Shown here: in pieces, positions 20,101 through 28,617 of the stretch
Layout: each line of letters begins with the position of its first letter
Numbering within the stretch: the stretch's first letter is position 1
From: a virus
Reading direction: 5' to 3' (one strand)
IMG/VR virus record: IMGVR_UViG_3300031825_000047
Coordinates: 1-38,272 of that record
Length of the DNA stretch: 38,272 nt
Notes under the pieces: model-generated
What the model was told of the DNA's origin: nothing
Database searches by the model: none
What the model saw: the letters and a program-made list of their open reading frames with translations, nothing else
Made by a program: the position numbers and the translations under genes

Positions 20101-21048
20101 TTATTTTAACATAGAATAATCGACCATTTTAAATCCGCTTTCGTGCGTAGATACCGCTTCTGGTAATACTTTCTCCACCTCTTGCGCCATTACGCCACGT
20201 TCGCGCTTACCAAACTTGTCATAGTCATAAACACCTATACCTAGCGGGTGGGTTCCGATTCTTTCAATATTTGATTTTAAACGTACATCAGAAAATTTAA
20301 AAAGAGAGGCAGCAGATAAACCAAGCCCTAGCGCATCGGCAAAACCGTTGGATTGATTCTGATTAGGTTGCGTGCTAGTGGACGTACCACCTTGACCAGA
20401 ACCTGAGCCGACTACGCTTTGATAACGTTGTAACTGGTCATACGGGAATTGTGCCGCTTGGTTATAGATATTTGATGAGTTTCCTAGATATTGATTAGCT
20501 AAGTCTTGACGTTGCGCGCCTATCCCTTGTAGATAATTGGCATCCATGTAATCAGCACCAGCCAAACCACCAGCTTGTCCTGCTGCATTTAATTGATTAT
20601 TACGCTCGTTGGTGTAATTTTGACCGTATAAACTATTAGCCTGATTACCTAAGTCTCTAGCTAATGTCTCTTGATGAGCAGATGAGCCAAAGTTGTTATT
20701 GTTAAATTGAGAATTAACTCTAGTCTGTACATCGCCCAAAGCTTGGTCTACGGTTCCTTTTAAATAAGGATTGCTGGATGGATTAAGGTAATCACCGTTC
20801 AATGTGGAGGTGATATTTCTATTCGCAGCATTTAAGGTAGGGCTGCCAGACAAAGCGCGTTGCGTGCCTAGATTAAAGCCCATTTCTTGTTCAGGTGAGA
20901 AGCCAGCGACTGTATCGCCATTATAGAAACTAAATGGGTTATTGGTAGTTGATTGTCCACGCTGCAATAAATCAGTTAAGTACGGTTGCACCCCTGACCA
21001 CGGTTCTGACTTCTGTGTGCTTGTTTGTTTTTCGCCGCCGCCGCCCAT
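20101..21048 (-). CDS. Virion protein with C-terminal S74-type chaperone domain
   Basis: 315 residues. Residues 1-240 are Asn/Gln/Gly/Ser-rich and helical (LNAANRNITSTLNGDYLNPS and similar), as in podovirus tail or core proteins. Residues 252-315 carry a short S74-like intramolecular-chaperone domain: FSDVRLKSNIERI, then GVMAQEVEKVLPEAVSTHES and GFKMVDYSML, with the SDxRLKxNI motif that normally contains the Ser used in auto-cleavage. Usual full-length S74 domains exceed 100 residues, so this one is short. Such domains assist trimer folding and are cleaved afterwards. Probably a tail-associated protein; exact identity unknown. Confidence 0.75.
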   Translation of the reverse strand: MGGGGEKQTSTQKSEPWSGVQPYLTDLLQRGQSTTNNPFSFYNGDTVAGFSPEQEMGFNLGTQRALSGSPTLNAANRNITSTLNGDYLNPSSNPYLKGTVDQALGDVQTRVNSQFNNNNFGSSAHQETLARDLGNQANSLYGQNYTNERNNQLNAAGQAGGLAGADYMDANYLQGIGAQRQDLANQYLGNSSNIYNQAAQFPYDQLQRYQSVVGSGSGQGGTSTSTQPNQNQSNGFADALGLGLSAASLFKFSDVRLKSNIERIGTHPLGIGVYDYDKFGKRERGVMAQEVEKVLPEAVSTHESGFKMVDYSMLK

Positions 21049-21061
21049 TATTTATACTCCT

Positions 21062-21460
21062 TCATGATAATTCCTTTATAACAACCGTTTCATATTCTTC
21101 ATAACCTAAGGGCTTGAGGCGTTTAATCCAGCCCTTGCGCCCCCACAACTCTATGCCTGAACAATTGTTTTCTTTAGCAAACTTGTCCATGCATTCTGAT
21201 ACCATATCCAGCCACTCCTCTATCTCATGCCCACCGATTAAAACTAGTCTCAAACGCTTCATACGGATATATTCTACGATTTGCGTGATGAATACTGCTT
21301 TCAAATCACCGTCATGCACACCCCATAATTGCATATCGCGGTCTTGTATGAGTTTATATAAATCTTTATCTGTGAATGCGCCTCTATTCATAGATATTGA
21401 TGGCTTTAGATATTCCTTTGCAATAGGCCAATGCTTTAAATCCAATCCGCAACAAATCAT
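21062..21460 (-). CDS. GNAT-like protein in the tail gene cluster
   Basis: 132 residues from ATG 21460, which overlaps the previous stop (ATGA). The arrangement (dehydrogenase-free alpha/beta with AVFITQIVEYIRMKRLRLVL, IEEWLDMVSECMDKFAKENN, then GIELWGRKGWIKRLKPLGYE) resembles the small GNAT-fold proteins that many podoviruses carry beside tail genes. The acetyl-CoA loop is not clear, so activity is doubtful; the fold may be used as a structural or assembly factor. A TTG three codons earlier is an alternative start. Confidence 0.65.
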   Translation of the reverse strand: MICCGLDLKHWPIAKEYLKPSISMNRGAFTDKDLYKLIQDRDMQLWGVHDGDLKAVFITQIVEYIRMKRLRLVLIGGHEIEEWLDMVSECMDKFAKENNCSGIELWGRKGWIKRLKPLGYEEYETVVIKELS

Positions 21461-21849
21461 ATTACCCAAACTGCTCCGCCTTGTGCGGTAAGGTTAACCG
21501 TAACATATTGCGCTGAAATTACTTTTGTTGTTGCGCCATCTATCAACTCAGCACTATCCGCGTCTATCGTTACGGTATTGACCGAAGCATCTATCTTTTT
21601 AATCGTGAGTTTCTTTTGTTCCCATTGCAAAGCTGGTTGGAGGGTAATAGTCACATTGCCTGCTGTAGCATCTACTAGAATAATCGCATCATTGATGTTC
21701 ATGGTGTAATTACTGGTTACTCTTGTCACTGGGAATAAGTAACCGTCAGCAGCGCGATTTATTCTATTTTCTATAATAGATAAAACATTGTTATATGATT
21801 GTCGGTTGTAAGTATCGGTTGCATATTGGATGAGGGCTACTTTATCCAT
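21457..21849 (-). CDS. Small beta-rich structural protein
   Basis: 130 residues. An N-terminal helix (VALIQYATDTYNRQSYNNVL) is followed by beta strands with Thr/Val alternation (NDAIILVDATAGNVTITLQP, VTIDADSAELIDGATTKVIS). The DATAGNVTITLPA..TIKKIDASANTVTIDA pattern is that of small decoration or tail-accessory domains of phages. One-base overlap with the preceding gene (tail hub). Probably a virion decoration or tail protein. Confidence 0.65.
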   Translation of the reverse strand: MDKVALIQYATDTYNRQSYNNVLSIIENRINRAADGYLFPVTRVTSNYTMNINDAIILVDATAGNVTITLQPALQWEQKKLTIKKIDASVNTVTIDADSAELIDGATTKVISAQYVTVNLTAQGGAVWVI

Positions 21850-23318
21850 TATTCACTGCCATCTTGTAGGTAAGTCGCGTTCACTTCATTCAACACACAA
21901 TCGCCAGCCATATCAAACTGCAATCTATGCCATCTAGCAGAAATAAGATGGTCAAAGCGAGAATCTACCATTGTTGTAGTCGCGTCAGTGACTAAACTAT
22001 CCCCTTCACTAGCCTTATAGAAATTGGTCATAGTCGCACTGGTGGGTTTAGTCAACCATTTAGGTTTAACTCTTGACAATAAATAGTAGCTCTCATCATC
22101 CCCAAAATCGCCAGTGGTGAATTGCGAGTTAGCTGCAATTCCGTCTAAAGACAATAATTTATGTGAAGTGCTGAATATACCAGGCGTTAAGTTACCAGAA
22201 GTCCAAAATGGGGAATCCCATGATAATGTACTAGGAATAGTGTCCCATGTAGCATATGGGAAAGTATCCCATGTAATCGCGCCTGATAGATACTCTAACG
22301 CCGCCTCTATAGTCCTATCATCCCTGCCCCATTTATTGGTTCTGTAATGGTAAACTACGCATGAATCAATTGCACCTGCACCACCACGAGACGGATAATA
22401 AAAGTAAATCCTAGAGTTAATTCTGTCATGCAGGGTTTTAATCCTGTTGGCATAGGTTAAATCTAATTCACCATAAACTGTTTTTCTGACAGGCGCACCA
22501 ATCGGCACTGGTCTTGCCCCGTCAAACCGCCAGAAATCATCCGCGCCCATAAAAATATGCACTGGATTGTCAGGCGTTCCGATATTCACCACCGCCTCTT
22601 GTGAGCTACATCCAGCCTCGCCCACTACTTGCTGAAAGTTCCATATCTGCGGCGCACCTACATAAGTGCCGACATACATAGCACGCTCTTTATAAACTAC
22701 AATTTGGTCGCCAAAGCGCTTACCTGCGAAGATACGACCAGGTGCAGATACCAACAGTCCTGTCGTGCATTGCGTAGCAATAGAAGGTGTCCAGTCATCA
22801 TAGGTATTCTGTGCTGCACACCACCAGCGATTGGGGCTATCACCAAAGCTAGCTTCACTGGTATTAAACAGAAATACAAAGCCAGCTACCGTTTCCACAA
22901 TAGCCGCTTTAGGGGCTGTTACTGCGCCTTTTACCACGTCAGCAAAGGTGGTGGAACTTGAGAATTGCAACACATCTGATTTAGCCGTAGCTAGGGTAGT
23001 ATCGCCAAATTGCGCAAACCGCCAGAAATCATCCGCACCTAGGGCATAATCACCACCGCTAACCCTAGTTCTGTCTGTCCAAGTCGTACTGGTAAGTTCG
23101 TATAATTTAGTAGCACTACCTGCAATTAGTCGGAAAGAATTATCCAGCTTGCGAATTGCTGCCGCACCAAAACAGGTGGCGGCTAAAGCATCTAAACCAG
23201 TATCTTGTGCACTTGGGGCGGCTTGCATACCTTTCTCAGTAGGGATAAAGGCCGAACAGCTTGTAATCACTCCGTCTATGGTCTGGTCAACGTCAGGGGC
23301 ATAGCCTTGTAAAATCAT
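21849..23318 (-). CDS. Tail hub/nozzle beta-propeller protein (P22 gp10-like)
   Basis: 489 residues, Trp-rich and full of repeated beta-blade units: SGGDYALGADDFWRFAQFGD and the second copy FMGADDFWRFDGARPVPIGA, VYKERAMYVGTYVGAPQIWN, VVYHYRTNKWGRDD. A repetitive beta-propeller following the head-tail adaptor is the P22 gp10 / podovirus nozzle type. It would plug the portal and hold DNA in the packaged head before tail attachment. Stop of the adaptor gene overlaps its start (ATGA). The specific gp10 label is by architecture and position. Confidence 0.75.
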   Translation of the reverse strand: MILQGYAPDVDQTIDGVITSCSAFIPTEKGMQAAPSAQDTGLDALAATCFGAAAIRKLDNSFRLIAGSATKLYELTSTTWTDRTRVSGGDYALGADDFWRFAQFGDTTLATAKSDVLQFSSSTTFADVVKGAVTAPKAAIVETVAGFVFLFNTSEASFGDSPNRWWCAAQNTYDDWTPSIATQCTTGLLVSAPGRIFAGKRFGDQIVVYKERAMYVGTYVGAPQIWNFQQVVGEAGCSSQEAVVNIGTPDNPVHIFMGADDFWRFDGARPVPIGAPVRKTVYGELDLTYANRIKTLHDRINSRIYFYYPSRGGAGAIDSCVVYHYRTNKWGRDDRTIEAALEYLSGAITWDTFPYATWDTIPSTLSWDSPFWTSGNLTPGIFSTSHKLLSLDGIAANSQFTTGDFGDDESYYLLSRVKPKWLTKPTSATMTNFYKASEGDSLVTDATTTMVDSRFDHLISARWHRLQFDMAGDCVLNEVNATYLQDGSE

Positions 23319-23938
23319 GCTGCAATCACTCTCATGACTGAACCAGAGTATTTACCGCGCCTGTCAGAATCAAATAACTGTTGACCAATCAACATGGCTT
23401 TATTCAACCATTTTTGTGCTAATGCCTCGTTTTTAATTACGTCATAAGCCTCTGCTAACGATTCTGCTAGATAGAGGTCAGGATGAGCTGTTAAAAGCCA
23501 GTTTGTCGTATTAGATACGCTTAATGCAGGTATTTTCTGGTAATAGAGAATCTTTATATCGTTACTGGTAGTTTCCTCTGACAACAAGATACTTGCGCCT
23601 TCTATCGTGTAATAACGTGAAGGACTTACGCCGTCATTAGTTAATATTGGATACTTTAGATAGAAGTTCTCTGGTGTCAGATACTCAAGCTCCATCGGCG
23701 TATCGGTATCAATGTAAATCCTGCGTAATTCCAAATAGTCTGTCGGTAACGTGCATACACCAGCCGTAGGAGTTAAGCTAGTGGAGGTTTCCATGTTTCT
23801 AGTACGTAAGCCACGGTTAAATTTAGCCTCTGCCAATGTAATAAAATCAGGATAAAGTGCGATTAGATTAGTATCACCAGTACGACTTAGCCATTTTGTG
23901 ATGGATGTTTGAAGTTCGCTGTAATTAGTTATTGCCAT
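23315..23938 (-). CDS. Head-tail adaptor protein (gp4/SU10-like)
   Basis: 207 residues, with ITNYSELQTSITKWLSRTGD, then LYPDFITLAEAKFNRGLRTR and an LPTDYLELRRIYI block, and a helical end (LAESLAEAYDVIKNEALAQK). This is the adaptor family of podoviruses (P22 gp4-like, SU10 adaptor), which forms the ring between portal and nozzle. Its position after the sugar-enzyme cassette rather than directly after the capsid is unusual. ATGA overlap with the nozzle gene. Confidence 0.8.
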   Translation of the reverse strand: MAITNYSELQTSITKWLSRTGDTNLIALYPDFITLAEAKFNRGLRTRNMETSTSLTPTAGVCTLPTDYLELRRIYIDTDTPMELEYLTPENFYLKYPILTNDGVSPSRYYTIEGASILLSEETTSNDIKILYYQKIPALSVSNTTNWLLTAHPDLYLAESLAEAYDVIKNEALAQKWLNKAMLIGQQLFDSDRRGKYSGSVMRVIAA

Positions 23939-23949
23939 TTATTTTCCAA

Positions 23950-24645
23950 TCAAACATAAGATTCAAGCCCACGGCCTTTTAATGGGTAGATGGACTGAAA
24001 ATACTCTCCAAGCCATCTATTTGCTTGCCCTGATTCCTGATAACCAGAGAAACATGGAGTTCCAATGGTGTAATGAATAAGCTTTGCGTTTTCATTCACT
24101 TCATACTCACTATCTAGCCAGTTCCACTCAATAGGCAGTTCTCCTATTTGCTCATCAGTGAGCCATGTGAATCTATGCAACTGCGCACCTGTGGCGTTCT
24201 CGATAAAGGCAGGTGTTAATGCCCTATTGGCTTTATGTTCGCAATTCCACAGAATTACGCTCGACCAGTTTTTGCGCGGGTAATCTGAATTGTCGTTGCC
24301 TAGGTACTTTTTGCTGAACTTAGTCTTGTAATCGTGCTTAACTACCATCACCGCTTTTGATGGGTCTCTAATCTCCCATAACTTAGCTATATCATCATGG
24401 CAGGTCATATCACCGTCAGCAAAGATTGCCCACCCTTGATAACCTTGAAGATGAGGGACGAGAAATCGTGAATATATAAATGAATTGGAACCGTCTGTGT
24501 GCGCCTCTTTGTATATTTTATTCATGGCATTTAATACCAATGGCGCAAAACTAACTGGTGATGTTGCTCTACTTAGGACGCTTTGACAGAATGTATGATA
24601 GGCAATCGCCTCTCTATTATCGTACCCAACATACACAGGAATCAT
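23950..24645 (-). CDS. GT-A glycosyltransferase (GT8-like)
   Basis: 231 residues. Residues 1-100 give the nucleotide-sugar-binding fold with the metal-binding motif FADGDM (Asp77-Gly-Asp79); RFLVPHLQGYQGW precedes it as in GT8 and related enzymes, and LIHYTIGTPCF (about 189-199) matches the C-terminal HxxG metal-contact motif. It should transfer a sugar from a nucleotide donor. It lies in a cassette with five other sugar-related genes, with ATGA overlap to the gene before it. Substrate unknown. Confidence 0.8.
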   Translation of the reverse strand: MIPVYVGYDNREAIAYHTFCQSVLSRATSPVSFAPLVLNAMNKIYKEAHTDGSNSFIYSRFLVPHLQGYQGWAIFADGDMTCHDDIAKLWEIRDPSKAVMVVKHDYKTKFSKKYLGNDNSDYPRKNWSSVILWNCEHKANRALTPAFIENATGAQLHRFTWLTDEQIGELPIEWNWLDSEYEVNENAKLIHYTIGTPCFSGYQESGQANRWLGEYFQSIYPLKGRGLESYV

Positions 24646-25328
24646 AAATTATTCATTTCCTTTATTATATCCCACGCATAGCCACTTCTAAGCTCTTCTA
24701 GCGTAAATTGAGAGTAGGTGAGGGTATTCACCCACTTATTTCTATCAGGCCTCTGTGGAGCTTCTATGTCGTTTAATCCCACCCCAACATGGTAAGCTGG
24801 TGAAACTTCTGGACAGACTACAGGTACGCCATGACAGGCGGCCTCTACCGCTGCAACAGAACAATGCGATACCAGTGCAAAGCATTTCTTGATAGAGTCG
24901 CCAAGCCCTTTTGTTTTAATCTCTTTGACGTAGATGTCTCGGTCAGTTTTGCTCACCAATATGTCAATGGCATCATTGTTCCATGTCTCGTCTTTGTGGA
25001 ACGCCATCGGGTTCTTAGGTGAAGGGATAAATACTATCCTTCCATCTGTAAATTCCTGCCAATCCCGTAACTTGACACTGAATTTCTTGCGCCTATCATC
25101 GGGATAATCAAATACTTTTGTCTGATGTATCGTGTTATAAATAACCCTGAAATTTCCTAATTCATAACCTCTGTCAAAATAGGCATGGTCTATATATAAG
25201 AACGGTTCTCCTGTGTTTCTACATTGTTTAATATCGTCTAGGTCATCGTAGCCAAAGAAGCTCCTAATTGGTGATTTCAATTGCTTCCTAACGCCTTCAC
25301 GCTGTTCGCTTTTGGTTCTCTTTGTCAT
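24642..25328 (-). CDS. GT-B-like glycosyl/phosphosugar transferase
   Basis: 228 residues. The C-terminal segment LVSHCSVAAVEAACHGVPVV followed by CPEVSPAYHVG is the donor-binding pattern of capsule-type and KpsC/S-like transferases (SxSVAAxEAxxxGxPVxC). N-terminal FFGYDDLDDIKQCRNTGEPF and YIDHAYFDRGYE add a small Rossmann-like half. It probably works on the same glycan as the adjacent enzymes. Coupled to the genes on both sides by ATGA junctions. Confidence 0.65.
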   Translation of the reverse strand: MTKRTKSEQREGVRKQLKSPIRSFFGYDDLDDIKQCRNTGEPFLYIDHAYFDRGYELGNFRVIYNTIHQTKVFDYPDDRRKKFSVKLRDWQEFTDGRIVFIPSPKNPMAFHKDETWNNDAIDILVSKTDRDIYVKEIKTKGLGDSIKKCFALVSHCSVAAVEAACHGVPVVCPEVSPAYHVGVGLNDIEAPQRPDRNKWVNTLTYSQFTLEELRSGYAWDIIKEMNNL

Positions 25329-25933
25329 ACCAACTTTGATTTTGACGAGAACTTATGGTGTGTCACATAACGGCTATTTTTCAAGCCGAATTCTTTATAA
25401 TCAAGGAACTCAACTTGCAGTCCTTTATATTCTATCCGTCCTATTTTTGGATTCCCCATATTGGCATACACGGTATTAAACGCTTTTGAATCACCATGCC
25501 AATCCTTCGCTCCATCGAATACTTGGAGAATCTCATTAAAGATTGGCAATGCTGATTTTCTGGCAATTCTGAATGATGGTGTCATGTGGACTTCATCATC
25601 ACGGTACAACATAATTAAATCTGCTTTTGGTATATCGAACATCTTTATTATTCTTGCATCAGGTTCAGTGAACCAATAAATATCATCATCAGCTTGTTCA
25701 AGGAACTTACAGAAACATACTTCACGGTTGTAAACAATGTTGTTCTTGTTCAAGCCATCGTAATAGATATTTTCATCACCCCAGCCTTCATGACCAGATA
25801 GCGTTAGATGAATTACTTTAACGTTATGTTGATGGGCGTTCTCTACGAATCCTGCAAATAAATTCTTATATAAGTCTTTCGGCGCATCCCATAGCGGATT
25901 TGCATCAGCGTGGTATATAACCGCTTTCATCAA
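25325..25933 (-). CDS. Putative GT-A-like nucleotide-sugar transferase
   Basis: 202 residues. MMKAVIYHADANPLWDAPKD, then NVKVIHLTLSGHEGWGDENI and an acidic DDDIYWFTEPDARIIKMFD motif (metal-site-like, position about 82-100) suggest a small GT-A-fold enzyme, perhaps recognising activated sugars. RIARKSALPIFNEILQVFDG continues the fold. The match is by fold style and context only; I cannot name a family. It is coupled to both neighbours and belongs to the glycan cassette. Confidence 0.55.
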   Translation of the reverse strand: MMKAVIYHADANPLWDAPKDLYKNLFAGFVENAHQHNVKVIHLTLSGHEGWGDENIYYDGLNKNNIVYNREVCFCKFLEQADDDIYWFTEPDARIIKMFDIPKADLIMLYRDDEVHMTPSFRIARKSALPIFNEILQVFDGAKDWHGDSKAFNTVYANMGNPKIGRIEYKGLQVEFLDYKEFGLKNSRYVTHHKFSSKSKLV

Positions 25934-26556
25934 TCCCAGCTCAGTATAAAGTCGCCAGAAATCTCTTTCCTTAGTTTTGCGCCTAATGACTGTAAATAAC
26001 TAACGGCTTGCGTCTCCTCTAGTCCGAACTTCTGCGCCCTGCCTGGTTTTTGTTCAACGATTACACATGGCTTACAACGCTTCAACATTTCCTCGCCACC
26101 TTTAAGCGCGAAATACTCGTAACCTTCACAGTCAAGCTTAATGAAATCAGGGTTAAGATTGAAAGTATCTAGTAGCTTTACTGGAATATCGCCTTTGCCT
26201 TCCACCCATGAGTCGCCAGAAGAACCTTGTGAGGTATGGATGTTAATCATGTCTTCTTTTTCACCTAAAGCGCACGGATGCAAGGTGTAGTTGCCTTTTA
26301 CGTTTAATGCATAACACTCTCTGTGTTCTTGTACTGGCTCAAAGGCTACGACTTCATCAAAAAGTGTTGTGAGTTCTTTTGACCACAAACCACAATGCCC
26401 ACCAACATCAATAGCTAGCTTAACTCCTTTAACATACTTATATGCCTCTATTAGCTTGTTGGCTTGATAAGTCCACTTTCCGTGGTCGCCCTGCTTTGCG
26501 TAATGTTCTAAGTGTGTTTCGTGGTTCGGCAACCAGATTCCGTTGACTTCTTTCAT
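25930..26556 (-). CDS. FkbM-family SAM-dependent methyltransferase
   Basis: 208 residues. The SAM-binding motif I AIDVGGHCGLWSKE (48-61) and post-motif VVAFEPVQEHRECYALNV, and the conserved FIKLDCEGYEYFALKGGEE (DxExxE type), identify the FkbM / Methyltransf_21 family, which typically O-methylates sugars or small molecules. MKEVNGIWLPNHETHLEHYA is an N-terminus recurrent in phage FkbM proteins. It overlaps the end of the GT9-like gene by 119 bases in another frame. In this cassette it could cap a phage or host glycan. Confidence 0.85.
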   Translation of the reverse strand: MKEVNGIWLPNHETHLEHYAKQGDHGKWTYQANKLIEAYKYVKGVKLAIDVGGHCGLWSKELTTLFDEVVAFEPVQEHRECYALNVKGNYTLHPCALGEKEDMINIHTSQGSSGDSWVEGKGDIPVKLLDTFNLNPDFIKLDCEGYEYFALKGGEEMLKRCKPCVIVEQKPGRAQKFGLEETQAVSYLQSLGAKLRKEISGDFILSWD

Positions 26557-27247
26557 AGGCCTCTAATACTTCCTCTACGGTTATTTTATTCATGGCTTTA
26601 CGGCAATGCTCACACTCTTTGGCATAACTGCCGCATGGCTCATCACCATGCCAGATATTAATATGTGATTCATAACCTAGATTTTCTGGACTGGCCACAC
26701 CACCCCACAACACGATTGCAGGTATTCCTAACGCTGCTGCTGCATGATGTAATGCGCCATCTGTAGTAATCAGCAATTTAGCCCCTGCAAGCACGTTCAA
26801 CGCATCATCAAAGGTTGGCGTTACTATGGCATGGCTTTTGTCTAAAAAGTCCTTTGTGCCCATCTGCCGCCATTCTGGAAGATGTTTAACAAGCTCTATC
26901 CAATTATCTTTAGACCATTGTTTGTTTCTTCCTAACTTAAACTCACTTTTTACATTAGGCTCTATCAGGATAAACCCATTATCCTTTTGTGGATTCGATG
27001 GGTACAGCTCACCTGGCTTAACTCTAAAGTCATTATTAAACTCGAAATTGTCTTTATGAATACGTTTTATATAAGGCCTGTTTCCAGGATAGTTGGCTAT
27101 CCATGCAAACCTCTCACCTTTTTCTAGTTTATTGGCAATTTTTGGGTTTCTGTCAAAAACCTCTGAATAGAATTTTCTATCCCCATCACCAAACACCACC
27201 CTTACCCCGTGGCGCTCATTTACCTCTTTGGCATCTGCGGTCGCCAT
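26438..27247 (-). CDS. GT9/heptosyltransferase-like glycosyltransferase
   Basis: 269 residues. The C-terminal donor-binding half contains LLITTDGALHHAAAALGIPA followed by IVLWGGVASPENLGY, the hallmark of GT9 (heptosyltransferase-like) enzymes; N-terminal FAWIANYPGNRPYI is a reduced acceptor half. Four Cys (CGSYAKECEHC) lie near the end. A typical GT9 would stop at about residue 235 (TVEEVLEAYER); here a further 35 residues (after Glu-Ala-Tyr-Glu-Arg) are read over the start of the FkbM gene, giving the long overlap. Probably a shifted or extended stop. It has the usual good ribosome-binding context at 27247. Confidence 0.75.
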   Translation of the reverse strand: MATADAKEVNERHGVRVVFGDGDRKFYSEVFDRNPKIANKLEKGERFAWIANYPGNRPYIKRIHKDNFEFNNDFRVKPGELYPSNPQKDNGFILIEPNVKSEFKLGRNKQWSKDNWIELVKHLPEWRQMGTKDFLDKSHAIVTPTFDDALNVLAGAKLLITTDGALHHAAAALGIPAIVLWGGVASPENLGYESHINIWHGDEPCGSYAKECEHCRKAMNKITVEEVLEAYERSQRNLVAEPRNTLRTLRKAGRPRKVDLSSQQANRGI

Positions 27248-27258
27248 AATCCAATCAC

Positions 27259-28617
27259 CTAAACCGATTTTAGCTCTCCAATCATGGTTTCAACTTCTTC
27301 TGCGATTAACTTAACAGGGGTATCCCATGTTTTTGTCCGCCTAAACAACTCGATAGAATTGCCCCACATGAATCTAGGTGTAGCATACCGCCAGTGCGGT
27401 TTATTAGGGACTAACACCTTACATCTTTTCCCAAGACCTGCACATAGATGCACCACCGCCGTCTGAACGCTAATAACTAGGTCTAATTCAGATACTAATG
27501 CAGCAGTGTCATCATAGTCATTGGTCTGTGTAGCCCACGGGAAATGATGAATCGTAATCCCATGCTTACTTGTGAATTCAGCTATCTCTGCGCTTGGGTC
27601 TTTGTACTGAATACTGATAAATGTCGCATCTTTTTTTAAGATGGGAAGCAATTGTTCTAAATCTAAACTTCTACGTTCGCCGTGAGTGTCTTTAAGGCCT
27701 CCAGTCCACGCTATGCCAATTTTAGGCTTATCGCTTAACTGGCTTAATAATGCTTTCCACTGTGTTTTTCTTTGTGGGTCGGCTATCAGATAAGGCTTGC
27801 CATCGAAATCACCGTCTTTTGTTCTATAGTGCCATCCCAATGAACCAGATAAGCACCATGCTTGCACATAATCGCTTAATGCGGCGTTTTTATCGAATCT
27901 TGTACCTTGTACCTTAGCTTTAGGAAAAGAACGCTTAAAAAGCCCTTCCAATCGTTTGTCACACTCCAAAACAACCTCAGATTTAACGCTATTTAGCATA
28001 GACGCGAAACTAATCTCATCCCCTATGCCCTGCTCACCTCTAATGTGTAACTTCTCTACTTTCTCGCCAGTCCAATACGGTACATCTTGTCTAGGTTCTG
28101 CTGTGCGCTGCTTGCTATTACCAACCATCGCCTCATAACCATCCCAGCCCTCAGCCCAGTTACCTAGCATCAGATTGGCGTAGCCTCTGGTTTCGTGTAC
28201 ATCCCATTGTTCAGGCTCTATTTTTAGAGACTTCTCTACATATTCCAGTGCTTTATTCGGGTTGCACTCATTCACTTCAATTAACGCTAGGTTATTCATT
28301 GAAGGATAGTTTTTGTGGTTAATCTGCAATGCTCGATTAAAGTTCTTTCTAGCTTCGTCTATCAAGCCTATTTTCATACAACACATCCCTAAGTTATTCC
28401 ACACTTGGTCACGCTTAGGCACTAATACTGAGGCTTGTTTGAGAAGGTTGTAAGCCATCCCATAACGTTCTGCTTGTAAGAACACATACGAAGCAATAAA
28501 TAACGCTCTGGCTTCGTTCGGATTCTCGTTTAATATATTTGAGGCTATCCTGAGTGATTCATCAGGTTCACCATCTTCCGCTAACTGTAAAGCTAACGTT
28601 ATCTGGTCATCAATCAA
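27259..28617 (-). CDS. TPR protein fused to GT9/OGT-like glycosyltransferase domain
   Basis: 452 residues. Residues 1-165 are tetratricopeptide repeats (DEARKNFNRALQINHKNYPS, NNLALIEVNECNPNKALEYV; canonical Ala/Gly/Tyr positions). From about 188 comes a GT-B-type domain: KLHIRGEQGIGDEISFASML, KIGIAWTGGLKDTHGERRSL, and LVISVQTAVVHLCAGLGKRC. This TPR plus GT arrangement is common in bacteria and resembles protein O-glycosyltransferases (OGT/GT41 style), in which the TPR part binds the protein acceptor. Hence the virion itself may be a substrate. The start overlaps the stop of the preceding structural gene by four bases. Confidence 0.75.
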   Translation of the reverse strand: MIDDQITLALQLAEDGEPDESLRIASNILNENPNEARALFIASYVFLQAERYGMAYNLLKQASVLVPKRDQVWNNLGMCCMKIGLIDEARKNFNRALQINHKNYPSMNNLALIEVNECNPNKALEYVEKSLKIEPEQWDVHETRGYANLMLGNWAEGWDGYEAMVGNSKQRTAEPRQDVPYWTGEKVEKLHIRGEQGIGDEISFASMLNSVKSEVVLECDKRLEGLFKRSFPKAKVQGTRFDKNAALSDYVQAWCLSGSLGWHYRTKDGDFDGKPYLIADPQRKTQWKALLSQLSDKPKIGIAWTGGLKDTHGERRSLDLEQLLPILKKDATFISIQYKDPSAEIAEFTSKHGITIHHFPWATQTNDYDDTAALVSELDLVISVQTAVVHLCAGLGKRCKVLVPNKPHWRYATPRFMWGNSIELFRRTKTWDTPVKLIAEEVETMIGELKSV

